Shown: positions 26,591 through 35,248 of the stretch, piece by piece
How the letters are laid out: each line of letters begins with the position of its first letter
Position numbering within the stretch: the stretch's first letter is position 1
NCBI RefSeq assembly: GCF_003696305.1
Contig: NZ_RFFK01000014.1
Span: 17,232-81,231 of the forward strand
Direction of reading: 5' to 3'
Origin: Pseudomonas sp. AOB-7
Lineage (GTDB): Bacteria > Pseudomonadota > Gammaproteobacteria > Pseudomonadales > Pseudomonadaceae
DNA length: 64,000 nucleotides
Notes under the pieces: generated by a model
Told to the model about the DNA's origin: nothing
The model's database searches: none
The model's input: the letters and a program-made list of their open reading frames with translations, nothing else
Translations under genes and position numbers: made by a program

Positions 26591-27316
26591 TCAGGCCTTG
26601 GCCTGCTTGCCCTGGGCGACGAAGCGCATCATCCACTCGGCCACCGTACTGCCCTGCTGGTGATGCTTCAGGCTCTCCACTCCCTGCTGGTAGACCTGCT
26701 CGCCGAGATGCTGCTGACGCAGGTCGAGCAGCGCCTTGGAGTAGTCGTGGACGAACTCGGGGTGGCCCTGGAAACACAGCACCTGATCCTCGATGTGGTA
26801 GGCGCCGATCGGGCAGAAGTCGCTGGTGGCCAGCAGCGTGGCCTTCTCCGGTAGGCGGGTGACCTGGTCCTGGTGGCTGATCAGCAGTTGCAGCTCGTCC
26901 AGCGCCGGGCTCATCCAGGCCGGCTGGTTCTCCAGACGGTAGCTGTGCACGCCGACGCCCCAGCCCTGCTCCGCACGCTCGGCCTTACCGCCGAGCAGCA
27001 GCGCCAGCAACTGATGACCGAAGCAGATGCCGAGCAGCTTGTCGCCGCGCTGATAGCGCTCCAGCAGGTAGGTCTTGAGGGTCTGAATCCAGGGCTCGGC
27101 GCCGAAGGAGTCGGCCTTGCTGCCGGTCACCAGGTAGGCGTCGAACTGCTCGCTGTCCGGCGGGTAATGCCCCTCCACCACGTTATAGACACTGAACTCC
27201 GCCGCAACCGGCTGCTGGGCGAACAACTGCTCGAACATGCGGCCATAGCCCTGATACTGGTCGACCAGTTCGGGGCGGAGGATGTCAGTTTCCAGGATGC
27301 AAATACGCAGTGACAT
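26591..27316 (-). CDS. Class I glutamine amidotransferase domain protein (GMP synthase-like)
   Basis: This 241-residue stand-alone GATase-1 domain has the nucleophile Cys in LLGICFGHQLLALLLGG near 98, and the His and Glu of the triad in LCFQGHPEFVHDYSK near 180. Such free-standing proteins are often labelled GMP synthase-like, but no ATP-pyrophosphatase domain is present, so it is not GuaA. The acceptor substrate is unknown. The start fits the family (SLRICILETDILRPELVD). Confidence 0.88.
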   Translation of the reverse strand: MSLRICILETDILRPELVDQYQGYGRMFEQLFAQQPVAAEFSVYNVVEGHYPPDSEQFDAYLVTGSKADSFGAEPWIQTLKTYLLERYQRGDKLLGICFGHQLLALLLGGKAERAEQGWGVGVHSYRLENQPAWMSPALDELQLLISHQDQVTRLPEKATLLATSDFCPIGAYHIEDQVLCFQGHPEFVHDYSKALLDLRQQHLGEQVYQQGVESLKHHQQGSTVAEWMMRFVAQGKQAKA

Positions 27317-28008
27317 GAGGTTTCCTGAGGTGAACGCCGAGGGAGGGTGATTCGTGCGTTTTTCTTAACATATGAACCTGCCCAAGGAAATAGCGTTGCC
27401 GCCCAAGGGATGGGTTATCGCCGCCGCCCGCGACGACCGGAATCGCCGCCCCTATCGTCAAGAAAATTTGACGAACCGCTCGATGCCCCCACGGGGGGCG
27501 CCCCCCGTCGTGCCGACTCAACGGCGCCGGGAAAGCGGCAGACGCAACCAGAATGGGCTTTCTGGTCAAAAAATGCTCAGCTGAGCACAGAACCGGGGGC
27601 CAATGTCGACGAACGGCTGCTCAACAATTGAACTATGGCCCTCATCATTATCCCTGCTGTCGTGGGCCCTCCCCGGCTTGAGCATTCGCCCCCCTCCTCG
27701 AACTCCGCACTCCCCCTGAATCTGGAAGATTCCTTGACCGCAAGAGCTTGCGGTCGATGGCTGGTTATTGCCCAGACAAAGGAGAACTACTGCAACTCAT
27801 AACTAGCACAACCGCGACAAACGACATTTATTAATCGAATAAATCCGAGCCAGCACCGACTTAGCAAGTTCAGGCAAACGCACATTTTTTACTTATTAAC
27901 TGCAGAACACGAGATACCCCCCGTGGATATTCACACTTTCTGATTTCGGCACTGCAGCAAAAGGAAACCATGGAGTTGATGCGCCAGGGACAGTCTAGGT
28001 TCACCTGA
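27317..28008. other. Gene-poor, lower-GC stretch with inverted repeats
   Basis: No convincing gene was found in about 690 bases. Short frames, for example near 27372-27584, are basic and look like chance. Two perfect inverted repeats are visible: GACCGCAAG/CTTGCGGTC at 27736-27755 and ATTTATT/AATAAAT at 27826-27844. From about 27640 to 27960 the sequence is much more AT-rich than the flanks. It leads directly into a broken membrane-protein gene, so it may be a scar of past insertions. Confidence 0.55.
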
Positions 28009-28366
28009 TCGACTGCTACGCTGCAGGCCACGATCAGCATTGCCGTGCTGCTGACCATCAACGGCGTGGTGCTACATAGCCTGGCGCTGCCGGCCCCGCA
28101 GAAGACCGGCTCGCTGCTCAAGCTGCCGGTGAGCATGCGCAACCTGGCGATTTTCTCCGGCACGCTGTACGGTGTGTCCTGGTTCTATGCCGTCCTGCTC
28201 GGCGCTGGCCTGGAAATACTCGCTGGTCGAACTGATGGCCGCCTACCCGCTGATGATCCTCGGCGGCGCCCTGGCCATGCTGGCCCTGACCAAGTGGTCG
28301 ATGAGCCGCAGCGATGAGCATCATCAGAACTGGATGCAGAGCAACTACGCCCTGGCCACCCGTTGA
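28009..28366 (+). pseudogene. Broken small membrane protein gene
   Basis: From 28009 one frame reads ATLQATISIAVLLTINGVVL and on to LYGVSWFYAVLLGAG. Near 28210-28220 the reading moves to another frame, which continues KYSLVELMAAYPLMILGGAL and ends QNWMQSNYALATR at 28366. Both parts are hydrophobic and read as one multi-helix membrane protein. The upstream end has a stop in frame and no good start, so the gene seems to lack its 5' part and to carry a frameshift. Family unknown. Confidence 0.6.
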
Positions 28367-28403
28367 CCGAAAAGGGCGAACAGGGATGTTCGCCTTCACT
28401 TAT

Positions 28404-28427
28404 AAAGTTGCCACTCGCGGCAACTTT
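28404..28427 (+). terminator. Rho-independent terminator
   Basis: AAAGTTGCC pairs perfectly with GGCAACTTT across a six-base loop and is followed by ACTTTTATATA. It follows the broken membrane protein gene. Confidence 0.7.
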
Positions 28428-28615
28428 ACTTTTATATATAGCCCCCGCCTTCGTATAACTTTCCCGCGCAACTTATAACCCCCCGCCTTATTCGTCTGCG
28501 GCTCTTATCAGCGCGCTCGATAGTCACCATAAATGCCTTCGACTTCTGTCGTCCGCGCGCCTGTCGGATGATCGCGGCATCGGGCCCCTGCCCACTCGCC
28601 CAGAAGGACAATGCC

Positions 28616-28717
28616 ATGAGCCGTTACGCCGCCCTCGCCAGCCTGTTCGCCGTCACTGCCTACCACGGCAGCAGCGCCCCACGCCCCGCTCCGGCGGACA
28701 AATCCAGCGTCAAGTGA
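28616..28717 (+). CDS. Possible 33-residue peptide
   Basis: An ATG preceded by GAAGGA opens a 33-codon frame (MSRYAALASLFAVTAYHGSS, then a Pro/Ala-rich end). The first 20 residues could be a signal peptide or a short membrane helix. It lies 10 bases before another small gene. No family recognised, and it may be a remnant of a larger gene. Confidence 0.35.
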   Translation: MSRYAALASLFAVTAYHGSSAPRPAPADKSSVK

Positions 28718-28727
28718 GGCCGTCATC

Positions 28728-28919
28728 ATGCATAGCCAGCTCAGCCTGGACGCCTACGGCGTCACCTATGCCCAATTCGACGGGCACCGCCTGCAGTTCG
28801 AAAGCGAAGCCGCCCTGCAACTGGAAGACGGCAGCATGCTGACCCTGCGCATGCCGACCCGCCACAGCGAAGTACTGGCGATCCACGAAGCGGTCCGGAG
28901 TTGGCGCCAGGCCGCCTGA
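28728..28919 (+). CDS. Small protein of unknown function
   Basis: This 63-residue soluble product (YGVTYAQFDGHRLQFESEAA, then LEDGSMLTLRMPTRHSEVLA) has a beta-rich look with regular spacing and typical high-GC codon use, which supports a real gene. Its stop codon overlaps the region where the next frame (PepSY) lacks a start. No known family. Confidence 0.5.
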   Translation: MHSQLSLDAYGVTYAQFDGHRLQFESEAALQLEDGSMLTLRMPTRHSEVLAIHEAVRSWRQAA

Positions 28920-29157
28920 TGCTGGCGGCCTGCTGCTGGCCGGCAACGCCCTGGCGGATCGTCCCGGCAGCGACTGGATCAGCATCGAAGATGCCCTGAG
29001 CAAGGCCCGCACGGCCGGCTACACCGAGCTGCACAAGATCGAGGCCGACGACGAGGGCTACTGGGAAGGCGAAGGCCTGAAGCAGGACGGCCGGCTCTAC
29101 GAGTTCCACATCGACGGCAAGAGCGGCCAGATCACCCGCGACCAGCTGGAAAACTGA
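28918..29157 (+). pseudogene. PepSY-domain protein without a start codon
   Basis: The frame reads GGLLLAGNALADRPG (end of a signal peptide), then WISIEDALSKARTAGYTELH, DDEGYWEGEG and LYEFHIDGKSGQITRDQLEN, a PepSY domain of the small periplasmic type. Going upstream there is no ATG, GTG or TTG before a stop at 28840. An ATG at 28919 is in another frame and would join this signal peptide if one base were restored. The 5' end seems damaged by a small deletion or frameshift. A terminator follows directly. Confidence 0.65.
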
Positions 29158-29170
29158 TCCAGCCAATGAG

Positions 29171-29194
29171 AACGGCCCTTGCAGGCCGTTTTTT
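29171..29194 (+). terminator. Rho-independent terminator
   Basis: AACGGCC, CTTGCA, GGCCGTT followed by TTTT is a classic stem, loop and T-run after the PepSY frame. The complement may also help end the convergent fadB-type transcript. Confidence 0.85.
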
Positions 29195-29211
29195 ATCGGG
29201 CCTGCTCAGCC

Positions 29212-31356
29212 TCAGAAGCTCTCGCCCCTGGCGGCCTTCTCCAGCAACAGCGCCGGCGGCAGGAAGCGCTCGCCGTACTGCTCGGCCAGGTACTGGGCGC
29301 GGGCGACGAAGTCCTTGACCCCGTACTGATTGATGAACTGCAGCGCCCCGCCGGTCCAGGCGGCGAAGCCGATGCCGAAGATCGAGCCGATATTGGCGTC
29401 CGCGACGGACTTCAATACGCCCTCCTCCACGCAGCGCACCGTCTCGATCGCCTGGATGAACAGGATGCGGTCGCGCACGTCCTCCTGGGAGATCTGCGCA
29501 TCGGCCTTCTCGAAGCGTGCCTTGAGCTCGGGCCACAGGTGCTTCTTGCCGCCTTCCGGGTAGTCGTAGAAACCACCGCCGGCGGCCTTGCCCGGGCGCT
29601 TGTACTCCTTGAGCATCAGGTCGATCACGGCGAACGCCGGATGCTCGGGAATGCTCTTGCCCTCGGCGGCGAGGTCGGCCACGGTCTGCTTGCGGATATG
29701 GTCCATCAGGCTCAGCGACACTTCGTCGCTGATCGCCAGCGGGCCCACCGGCATGCCGGCCTTGCGTGCCTCGGCCTCGATCATCGCCGCGCTGACGCCC
29801 TCGCCGAGCATGGCGATGCCCTCGTTGGTGAAGGTGCCGAACACCCGCGAGGTGAAGAAGCCGCGGCTGTCCTCGACCACGATCGGGGTCTTCTTGATCT
29901 GCAGCACGTAGTCGAAGCCACGGGCCAGGGTCTCGTCGCTGGTCCTGGCGCCCTTGATGATCTCCACCAGCGGCATCTTGTCGACCGGGCTGAAGAAGTG
30001 CAGACCGATAAATTTGTCCGGACGCTGAACTGCAGTCGCCAGGCCGGTGATCGGCAGGGTCGAGGTGTTGGAGGCGATCACCGCATCGGCCAGCGCGGCG
30101 GCCTCGGCGGCAGCAGTCACCTTGGCCTTGAGCTCACGGTCCTCGAACACCGCCTCGATGATCAGGTCGCAGCCGGCGAAGTCGGCCTCGCTGGCGGTCG
30201 GCTTGATGCGGGCGAGGAAGGCGTCGCGCTTCTCGGCAGTCATATGGCCCTTGCTGACCTTCTTGTCGAGCAGCTTGGCCGAGTAGGCCTTGCCCTTCTC
30301 GGCCGCCTCGACGGACAGGTCTTTGAGCACCACCTCGATGCCGGCGGCCGCCGACACATAGGCGATGCCCGCGCCCATCATGCCGGCGCCGAGCACGCCG
30401 ACCTTCTTCGTCACGTACTGCGCGATGCCCTGCGGGCGCGAGCTGCCGGCGTTGATCTCGTTGAGCTGGAACCAGAAGGTGCCGATCATGTTCTTCGCCA
30501 CCTGGCCGGTGGTCAGCTCGGTGAAGTAGCGCGCCTCGATGATCTGCGCGGTGTCGAAGTCGACCTGGGCGCCCTCCACGGCGGCGCACATGATCTTCTC
30601 CGGCGCCGGGAAGCAGCCCTTGGTCTTGTCACGCAGCACGCTCGGCGCGATGGCCAGCATCTGCGCGACGTTCGGCGAGCTCGGCGTGCCGCCGGGAATC
30701 TTGTAGCCCTGCACGTCCCACGGCTGCTTGGCGCTCGGATTTGCGGCAATCCAGGCGCGGGCCTTGGCCAGCATCTCCTCCGGGGTGGCGGCGATGTCGT
30801 GGATCAGGCCGGCCTTGAGCGCGGCGTCCGGGCGTACCTTCTTGCCTTCGGCCAGGTACGGCAGCGCCTTCTCCAGGCCGAGCAGGCGCACCATGCGCAC
30901 CACGCCGCCACCGCCCGGCAGCAGGCCGAGGGTCACTTCCGGCAGGCCCAGCTGCACGCTGGCGTTGTCCAGGGCGATGCGGTGGTGGCAGGCCAGGCAG
31001 ATTTCCCAGCCGCCGCCCAGGGCGGCGCCGTTGATCGCGGCCACCACCGGCTTGCCCAGGGTCTCCAGGCGGCGCAGCTGGCCCTTGATGCCCAGGACCA
31101 TGTCGTAGAACGGCTTGGCGTCGGCCTTGGTGACCTTGATCAGCTCGCCCAGGTCGCCGCCGGCGAAGAAGGTCTTCTTCGCCGAGGTGATGATCACGCC
31201 GGCGATGGCGTCCTTCTCGGCCTCCAGGCGCGCGACGGTCTGGCCCATGGCCTCGCGGTATACCGCGTTCATGGTGTTGGCGCTCTGGCCGGGCATGTCG
31301 ATGGTCAGGACGACGATATTGTCCTGGCCCTTTTCGTAACGGATGGCGTCAGTCAT
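29212..31356 (-). CDS. Bifunctional enoyl-CoA hydratase / 3-hydroxyacyl-CoA dehydrogenase (FadB/FadJ type)
   Basis: This 714-residue enzyme carries two beta-oxidation steps. Residues 1-200 are a crotonase domain with both catalytic Glu (GAALGGGWEICLACHHRIAL and GLPEVTLGLLPGGGG). At about 310 begins the NAD-binding fold (KKVGVLGAGMMGAGIAYVSA), then the dehydrogenase His in GLHFFSPVDKMPLVEI, and C-terminal dehydrogenase domains to 714. It pairs with the thiolase upstream on the same strand, 159 bases away, across a structured repeat. From memory the pair resembles PA1737/PA1736 of P. aeruginosa rather than the main fadBA operon. Confidence 0.93.
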   Translation of the reverse strand: MTDAIRYEKGQDNIVVLTIDMPGQSANTMNAVYREAMGQTVARLEAEKDAIAGVIITSAKKTFFAGGDLGELIKVTKADAKPFYDMVLGIKGQLRRLETLGKPVVAAINGAALGGGWEICLACHHRIALDNASVQLGLPEVTLGLLPGGGGVVRMVRLLGLEKALPYLAEGKKVRPDAALKAGLIHDIAATPEEMLAKARAWIAANPSAKQPWDVQGYKIPGGTPSSPNVAQMLAIAPSVLRDKTKGCFPAPEKIMCAAVEGAQVDFDTAQIIEARYFTELTTGQVAKNMIGTFWFQLNEINAGSSRPQGIAQYVTKKVGVLGAGMMGAGIAYVSAAAGIEVVLKDLSVEAAEKGKAYSAKLLDKKVSKGHMTAEKRDAFLARIKPTASEADFAGCDLIIEAVFEDRELKAKVTAAAEAAALADAVIASNTSTLPITGLATAVQRPDKFIGLHFFSPVDKMPLVEIIKGARTSDETLARGFDYVLQIKKTPIVVEDSRGFFTSRVFGTFTNEGIAMLGEGVSAAMIEAEARKAGMPVGPLAISDEVSLSLMDHIRKQTVADLAAEGKSIPEHPAFAVIDLMLKEYKRPGKAAGGGFYDYPEGGKKHLWPELKARFEKADAQISQEDVRDRILFIQAIETVRCVEEGVLKSVADANIGSIFGIGFAAWTGGALQFINQYGVKDFVARAQYLAEQYGERFLPPALLLEKAARGESF

Positions 31357-31377
31357 TTTTCATTCCTCAGCTTCGAG

Positions 31378-31514
31378 GAGCGATTCAGCCGCGTCGCGAG
31401 CGAAGGTCTGGCTAGGCGGAATTTGGCGAAGAAGCGCAGTTTGCTGTAGCAAATGAGCATTCTGATGCCAGATTCCAACAACGCCAGGCCGAGCGCAGCA
31501 GCGGCTGGACGCTC
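31378..31514 (-). repeat. Structured 137-bp repeat, copy 1, between thiolase and FadB-type genes
   Basis: The ends are inverted (GAGCG...CAGCCGC pairs with GCGGCTGG...CGCTC) and the right end lies one base beyond the thiolase stop codon. Read on the minus strand it holds CTGCTGCGCTCGGCCT, GAATGCTCAT, a TTTGCT/AGCAAA hairpin and GCGCTTCTTCGCC. The same blocks recur in the same order in the copy at 63603-63743. The stems differ in sequence between copies but still pair within each copy, as expected of a folded RNA or DNA element. Confidence 0.6.
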
Positions 31515-31515
31515 A

Positions 31516-32721
31516 TCAGATTCGTTCGATGATGGTGGCAATGCCCATGCCGCCGCCCACGCAGAGGGTGGCCAGGCCGTAGCGCAGCTCGCGCTTCTCC
31601 AGCTCGTCGAGCAGGGTGCCGAGGATGGCGCAACCGGTGGCGCCCAGGGGGTGGCCCATGGCGATGGAGCCGCCGTTGACGTTGACCTTGCTCTCCGGCA
31701 CGCCCATGTCCTTCATGAACTTCATCACCACCGAGGCGAAGGCTTCGTTGACCTCGAACAAGTCGATGTCCTCCACCGACAGCCCGGCCTTGGCCAGCGC
31801 CTTGCGCGTGGCCGGCGCCGGGCCGGTGAGCATGATGGTCGGGTCGGTGCTGGTCACGGCGGTGGCAACGATGCGCGCGCGCGACTTGAGGCCCAGCTCC
31901 TTGCCCTTGGCCGCGGAGCCGATCAGCATCAACGCCGCGCCATCGACTATGCCGGAGCTGTTGCCCGGGGTGTGCACGTGCTCGATGCGCTCGACATGGC
32001 TGTAGACGCGCAACGCGGTGGCGTCGAAGCCCATCTGGCCCATCATCTCGAAGCTCGGCTTGAGCTTGCCCAGGCCTTCGAGGGTGGAATCGCCGCGGAT
32101 AAATTCGTCGTGGTCGAGCAGGACGATGCCGTTCTGGTCGGTGACCGGGATCAGCGACTTGGCGAACGAGCCATCGGCACTGGCGCGCGCAGCCTTGTGC
32201 TGCGAGCGCAGGGCGAAGGCGTCGACATCGGCGCGACTGAAGCCTTCCAGGGTGGCGATCAGGTCGGCGCCGATGCCCTGCGGCACGAAATTGGTGTGGA
32301 TATTGGTTTCCGGGTCCATCACCCAGGCACCGCCGTCCGAGCCCATGGGAATGCGCGACATGGACTCCACGCCGCCGACCACCACCAGGTCCTCGAAGCC
32401 CGAGCGCACCTTCATCGCGCCCAGGTTCACCGCCTCCAGGCCCGAGGCGCAGAAGCGGTTGAGCTGCACGCCGGCGACGCTGACGTCCCAGTCGGCGACC
32501 ATCGCCGCGGTCTTGGCGATGTCGGCGCCCTGGTCGCCCACCGGGGTCACGCAGCCAAGGACGATGTCGTCGACCTGGCTGGTGTCCAGCTCGTTGCGCG
32601 CTTGCAGGGCGCCCAGCAGGCCGGCGATCAGGTTGACGGGCTTGACGCTGTACAGCGCGCCGTCCTTCTTGCCCTTGCCGCGGGGCGTGCGCACCGCGTC
32701 GAAAATATATGCTTCGGTCAT
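31516..32721 (-). CDS. Acetyl-CoA C-acyltransferase (thiolase)
   Basis: This 401-residue thiolase has the acyl-accepting Cys in LNRFCASGLEAVNLG near 90, the NVNGGSIAMGHPLGATG block with the active His near 355, and the second Cys in LCVGGGMG near 390. It would cleave 3-ketoacyl-CoA in beta-oxidation, or make and break acetoacetyl-CoA. It is the first gene of the pair with the FadB-type enzyme. Its upstream region contains tandem repeats that suggest regulation. Confidence 0.93.
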   Translation of the reverse strand: MTEAYIFDAVRTPRGKGKKDGALYSVKPVNLIAGLLGALQARNELDTSQVDDIVLGCVTPVGDQGADIAKTAAMVADWDVSVAGVQLNRFCASGLEAVNLGAMKVRSGFEDLVVVGGVESMSRIPMGSDGGAWVMDPETNIHTNFVPQGIGADLIATLEGFSRADVDAFALRSQHKAARASADGSFAKSLIPVTDQNGIVLLDHDEFIRGDSTLEGLGKLKPSFEMMGQMGFDATALRVYSHVERIEHVHTPGNSSGIVDGAALMLIGSAAKGKELGLKSRARIVATAVTSTDPTIMLTGPAPATRKALAKAGLSVEDIDLFEVNEAFASVVMKFMKDMGVPESKVNVNGGSIAMGHPLGATGCAILGTLLDELEKRELRYGLATLCVGGGMGIATIIERI

Positions 32722-32805
32722 GGCGTCCTCGAGGGTCGTGCGGCGCTCGGCAGCGCCTGTTCTTATTGAGCCTCCCTACCATAGCGCCAGGCGCCAAGCG
32801 CTCAA

Positions 32806-32855
32806 TGACCGAAGCGCTCAGGCCCATTGACCGCTGAGCTCAGACGAACGGTCGT
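32806..32855. promoter_or_regulatory. Tandem 16-bp repeats and a palindrome upstream of the thiolase gene
   Basis: TGACCGAAGCGCTCAG (32806-32821) and TGACCGCTGAGCTCAG (32828-32843) match at 13 of 16 positions with a 22-base period. They are followed by the dyad ACGAACGGTCGT (32844-32855). The block lies 85-134 bases before the thiolase start. Two helical turns between direct repeats is typical of regulator sites. The regulator is unknown. Confidence 0.45.
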
Positions 32856-33159
32856 TTAGTCCGCGCACGCCGGTGAAGCCCAAGCAAGGCGTCTGCCTCC
32901 GGGCTCGCTGGTGGATGGCCAGAGGCCATGCATAGCCCGAAATTCCTAGCAGCCCGCTGCTAGCAACCAAGTCATCTAAAGGATCTGTGACGCCAGCCCT
33001 AGAGTTACTCCTGCACCCGTCGCGAAACGGGCGCAGGGAACCGCCGCCGGGTCATGCCGGGGCGGTGAGTCAGACCACGCTAAGGCGTGACGCTGCAGCC
33101 CGCAGTGCGCTATCGCGGGCATCCGACGCCACACCAATAACAACAAAAGGCATGCGGCC

Positions 33160-33255
33160 ATGTTCAAACAGCCGAAATACCGCCAAGCCGGCGTAATTCT
33201 TTTCGCCACGGCGGTCGTCCTGATCCTTCCCAACCTGACCCGTCTGGTCAGCTGA
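33160..33255 (+). CDS. 31-residue single-helix membrane peptide
   Basis: An ATG about nine bases after AAAAGG opens MFKQPKYRQAGVILFATAVV, ending LILPNLTRLVS. It has a basic start, one membrane helix and a polar end. Size, composition and ribosome site are those of a genuine small membrane protein. Function unknown. The preceding 438 bases (32722-33159) hold the thiolase control region and a TAGCAG/CTGCTA hairpin near 32949. Confidence 0.5.
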   Translation: MFKQPKYRQAGVILFATAVVLILPNLTRLVS

Positions 33256-33297
33256 ACTCGTCAACCACCCCGCACGCGCGCTGTCGCCGTGGCGCGC

Positions 33298-34185
33298 TCA
33301 GCGCAGTGCGGGCATCCACCACGCCAACAGCAGCGGAATCAGCGCGAACGCCAGCAGGGTCGAGCACAGCACCAGGCTGGCCACCTGCTCGGGCGAGCGT
33401 CCGGCGCGTACGGCGAACAGGTAGTTGAACACCGCCACCGGCATCGACGACTGCAGCACCAACACCGCATGCACCAGCGGCGGCAGCGCCAGCAGCCAGC
33501 CGATGGCCCAGGCCAGCGCGGCGCCGCAGAGGATGCGCAGCAGCCCCAGCAGCAGGCCGCTGCCGATATGCTGCACGCGGATGCTGGCCAGCGACACGCC
33601 GAGGGTGATCAGCATCAGCGGGATGGTCATGCCGCCGAGCAGGTCGACGGTATTGGCCAGCCAGCGCGGCAATTGCAGGTCGAGCAGCAACACCGGCAGC
33701 ACCAGCGCCAGGCTGATCATGATCGGGTTGACCAGCAGGCCCTTGAGCGAGCGCTCGGCGCCGGACAGCAGCATGCCCAGGCTGAAATGCCCCACCGAGA
33801 GCACCAGGAAGAACGCCACCGCCAGCGCCAGGCCGGGCTCGCCGAAGGCGAACAGCGCCATCGGCAGGCCCATGTTGCCGGAGTTGGGGAACAGGTAGGC
33901 CGGCACCAGCACCTTCCAGTCGATGGCAAACAGGCGGCTCAGCAGCAGGCCTATCAGGCCCATGCCCAGGGTCACCAGCACGCAGGCCTGGGCCATCTCG
34001 GCGAAGGCGGCGCTGTCCAGCTCGGCGCGGCTGAGGGTCGACAGCACCAGGCAGGGCGTGCCGATATTGAGCACCATGCGCGCAACGAAATCGGTCGGGT
34101 AGGCATGCCCCTTGCGCGCCCAGCCATAACCGATGCCAGCGGCGATCAGCACCGGGGCCAGAACAGCGAACAACTCGGCCAGCAT
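33298..34185 (-). CDS. AEC-family (auxin efflux carrier type) transporter
   Basis: This 295-residue inner-membrane protein has about ten hydrophobic helices in two five-helix halves, the plan of the AEC family. The segment YLFPNSGNMGLPMALFAFGE near 105 is the conserved crossover-helix motif. Substrates in bacteria are often organic acids; none can be assigned here. I chose the ATG at 34185, which starts the first helix; the frame runs 40 codons further upstream without support. Confidence 0.9.
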   Translation of the reverse strand: MLAELFAVLAPVLIAAGIGYGWARKGHAYPTDFVARMVLNIGTPCLVLSTLSRAELDSAAFAEMAQACVLVTLGMGLIGLLLSRLFAIDWKVLVPAYLFPNSGNMGLPMALFAFGEPGLALAVAFFLVLSVGHFSLGMLLSGAERSLKGLLVNPIMISLALVLPVLLLDLQLPRWLANTVDLLGGMTIPLMLITLGVSLASIRVQHIGSGLLLGLLRILCGAALAWAIGWLLALPPLVHAVLVLQSSMPVAVFNYLFAVRAGRSPEQVASLVLCSTLLAFALIPLLLAWWMPALR

Positions 34186-34295
34186 GGGGCTCTCCCGCCA
34201 ATCAAAAGGACGCATGCTAGACCGCCGAGGCGGCGCGGGCAATTGTGCTAGGGTGGCATCGACACGACGCCTCAACCCATGACGGAGCCCCAGGT

Positions 34296-35090
34296 TTGAA
34301 CGCACTCGCGCCCCTGCTCGCCCTCTTTCTGCTCGGCACCGCCCAGGCTGCCGAACTGCATATCCAGCTCGGCAGCGGCGAGCGCACCTGGCAAACCGCC
34401 GAACTGCTCGCTCACCCGCAGGCGCAGAGCGTGGAGATCGCCGAGGACGTCAGCTACAAACGCGGCATGCGCTACCGCGCCGTGCCGCTGAGCGCACTGC
34501 TCGATGGCATCGCGCCGGGCGACCACCTGCAGGCCGTGGCCCTGGACGGTTTCGCCGCCGAGCTGCCGGCCGCCAGCCTGCTCGCCAGCCAGGGCGCCAA
34601 AGCCTGGTTGGCGGTGGAAGACCCGGCCCAGCCGTGGCCGCCGCTGGGCCAAGGCAAACCCAGCGCCGGCCCCTTCTACCTGGTCTGGACCGACCCGGCC
34701 GCCAGCCAGATCGGCCCGGAGCAATGGCCGTTCCAGGTATCGCGCATCCGCCAACTGGCGCCGGTGGCGCAACGCTTCCCCGCCCTGCTGCCGACCGCCG
34801 ACGCCAGCGCCGAGGTGCAGGCCGGCTTCGCCCAGTTCCAGAAACACTGCCTGGCCTGCCACCGCCTCAACGGCGCCGGCGACTCCGCCTTCGGCCCCGA
34901 CCTGAATATCCCGCACAACCCCACCGAATACCTCGGCGAGGCGTTCCTGCGCCTGTACATCCGCGACCCGCAGAGCCTGCGCAAGTGGCCGCAGGGAAGG
35001 ATGCCGGGGTTCAGCGAAGCGGTGCTGAGCGAGCGGGAGCTGAACGAGTTGCTTGGCTATCTGCAGCACATGGCCAAGCACAGGCGCTGA
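34296..35090 (+). CDS. Periplasmic protein with molybdopterin-oxidoreductase-like and cytochrome c domains
   Basis: This 264-residue secreted protein has a signal peptide (ALAPLLALFLLGTAQA), an N-terminal domain (about 20-155) like the molybdopterin-binding fold of sulfite-oxidase-type proteins but without an evident cofactor Cys, and a C-terminal cytochrome c domain with one heme motif CLACH near 185 and a distal Met in GRMPGFSEAV near 240. I used a TTG start at 34296, nine bases after GGAG; the only nearby ATG is out of frame. It should carry electrons in the periplasm; the partner is unknown. Confidence 0.8.
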   Translation: MNALAPLLALFLLGTAQAAELHIQLGSGERTWQTAELLAHPQAQSVEIAEDVSYKRGMRYRAVPLSALLDGIAPGDHLQAVALDGFAAELPAASLLASQGAKAWLAVEDPAQPWPPLGQGKPSAGPFYLVWTDPAASQIGPEQWPFQVSRIRQLAPVAQRFPALLPTADASAEVQAGFAQFQKHCLACHRLNGAGDSAFGPDLNIPHNPTEYLGEAFLRLYIRDPQSLRKWPQGRMPGFSEAVLSERELNELLGYLQHMAKHRR

Positions 35091-35155
35091 ACCCTCGCCG
35101 GCGGGCCGAATCAGGCCGCGCCCCTCGAGCTCCCGCCGCCCCGACCGCTACAGGA

Positions 35156-35169
35156 GCGGCTTCAGCCGC
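35156..35169. repeat. REP-like palindrome
   Basis: GCGGCT, TC, AGCCGC inside CTACAGGAGCGGCTTCAGCC is the common Pseudomonas REP type. It lies in the gap between the convergent cytochrome and MMPL genes. Confidence 0.65.
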
Positions 35170-35248
35170 AAGCATCGCGGGCAACTCCGCGCCTACCCTG
35201 CGATTCCGCGTGGGCGCAGCCCTGGCCACCAGGCTGCGCCGCCCATCG

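Noticed and set aside
27372..27584. A 70-codon + strand frame in the gene-poor stretch
   Set aside because: Basic low-complexity sequence without ribosome site or recognisable feature.
29179..31449. A 756-codon + strand frame opposite the FadB-type gene
   Set aside because: The minus-strand product has complete catalytic motifs; the + frame is a shadow.
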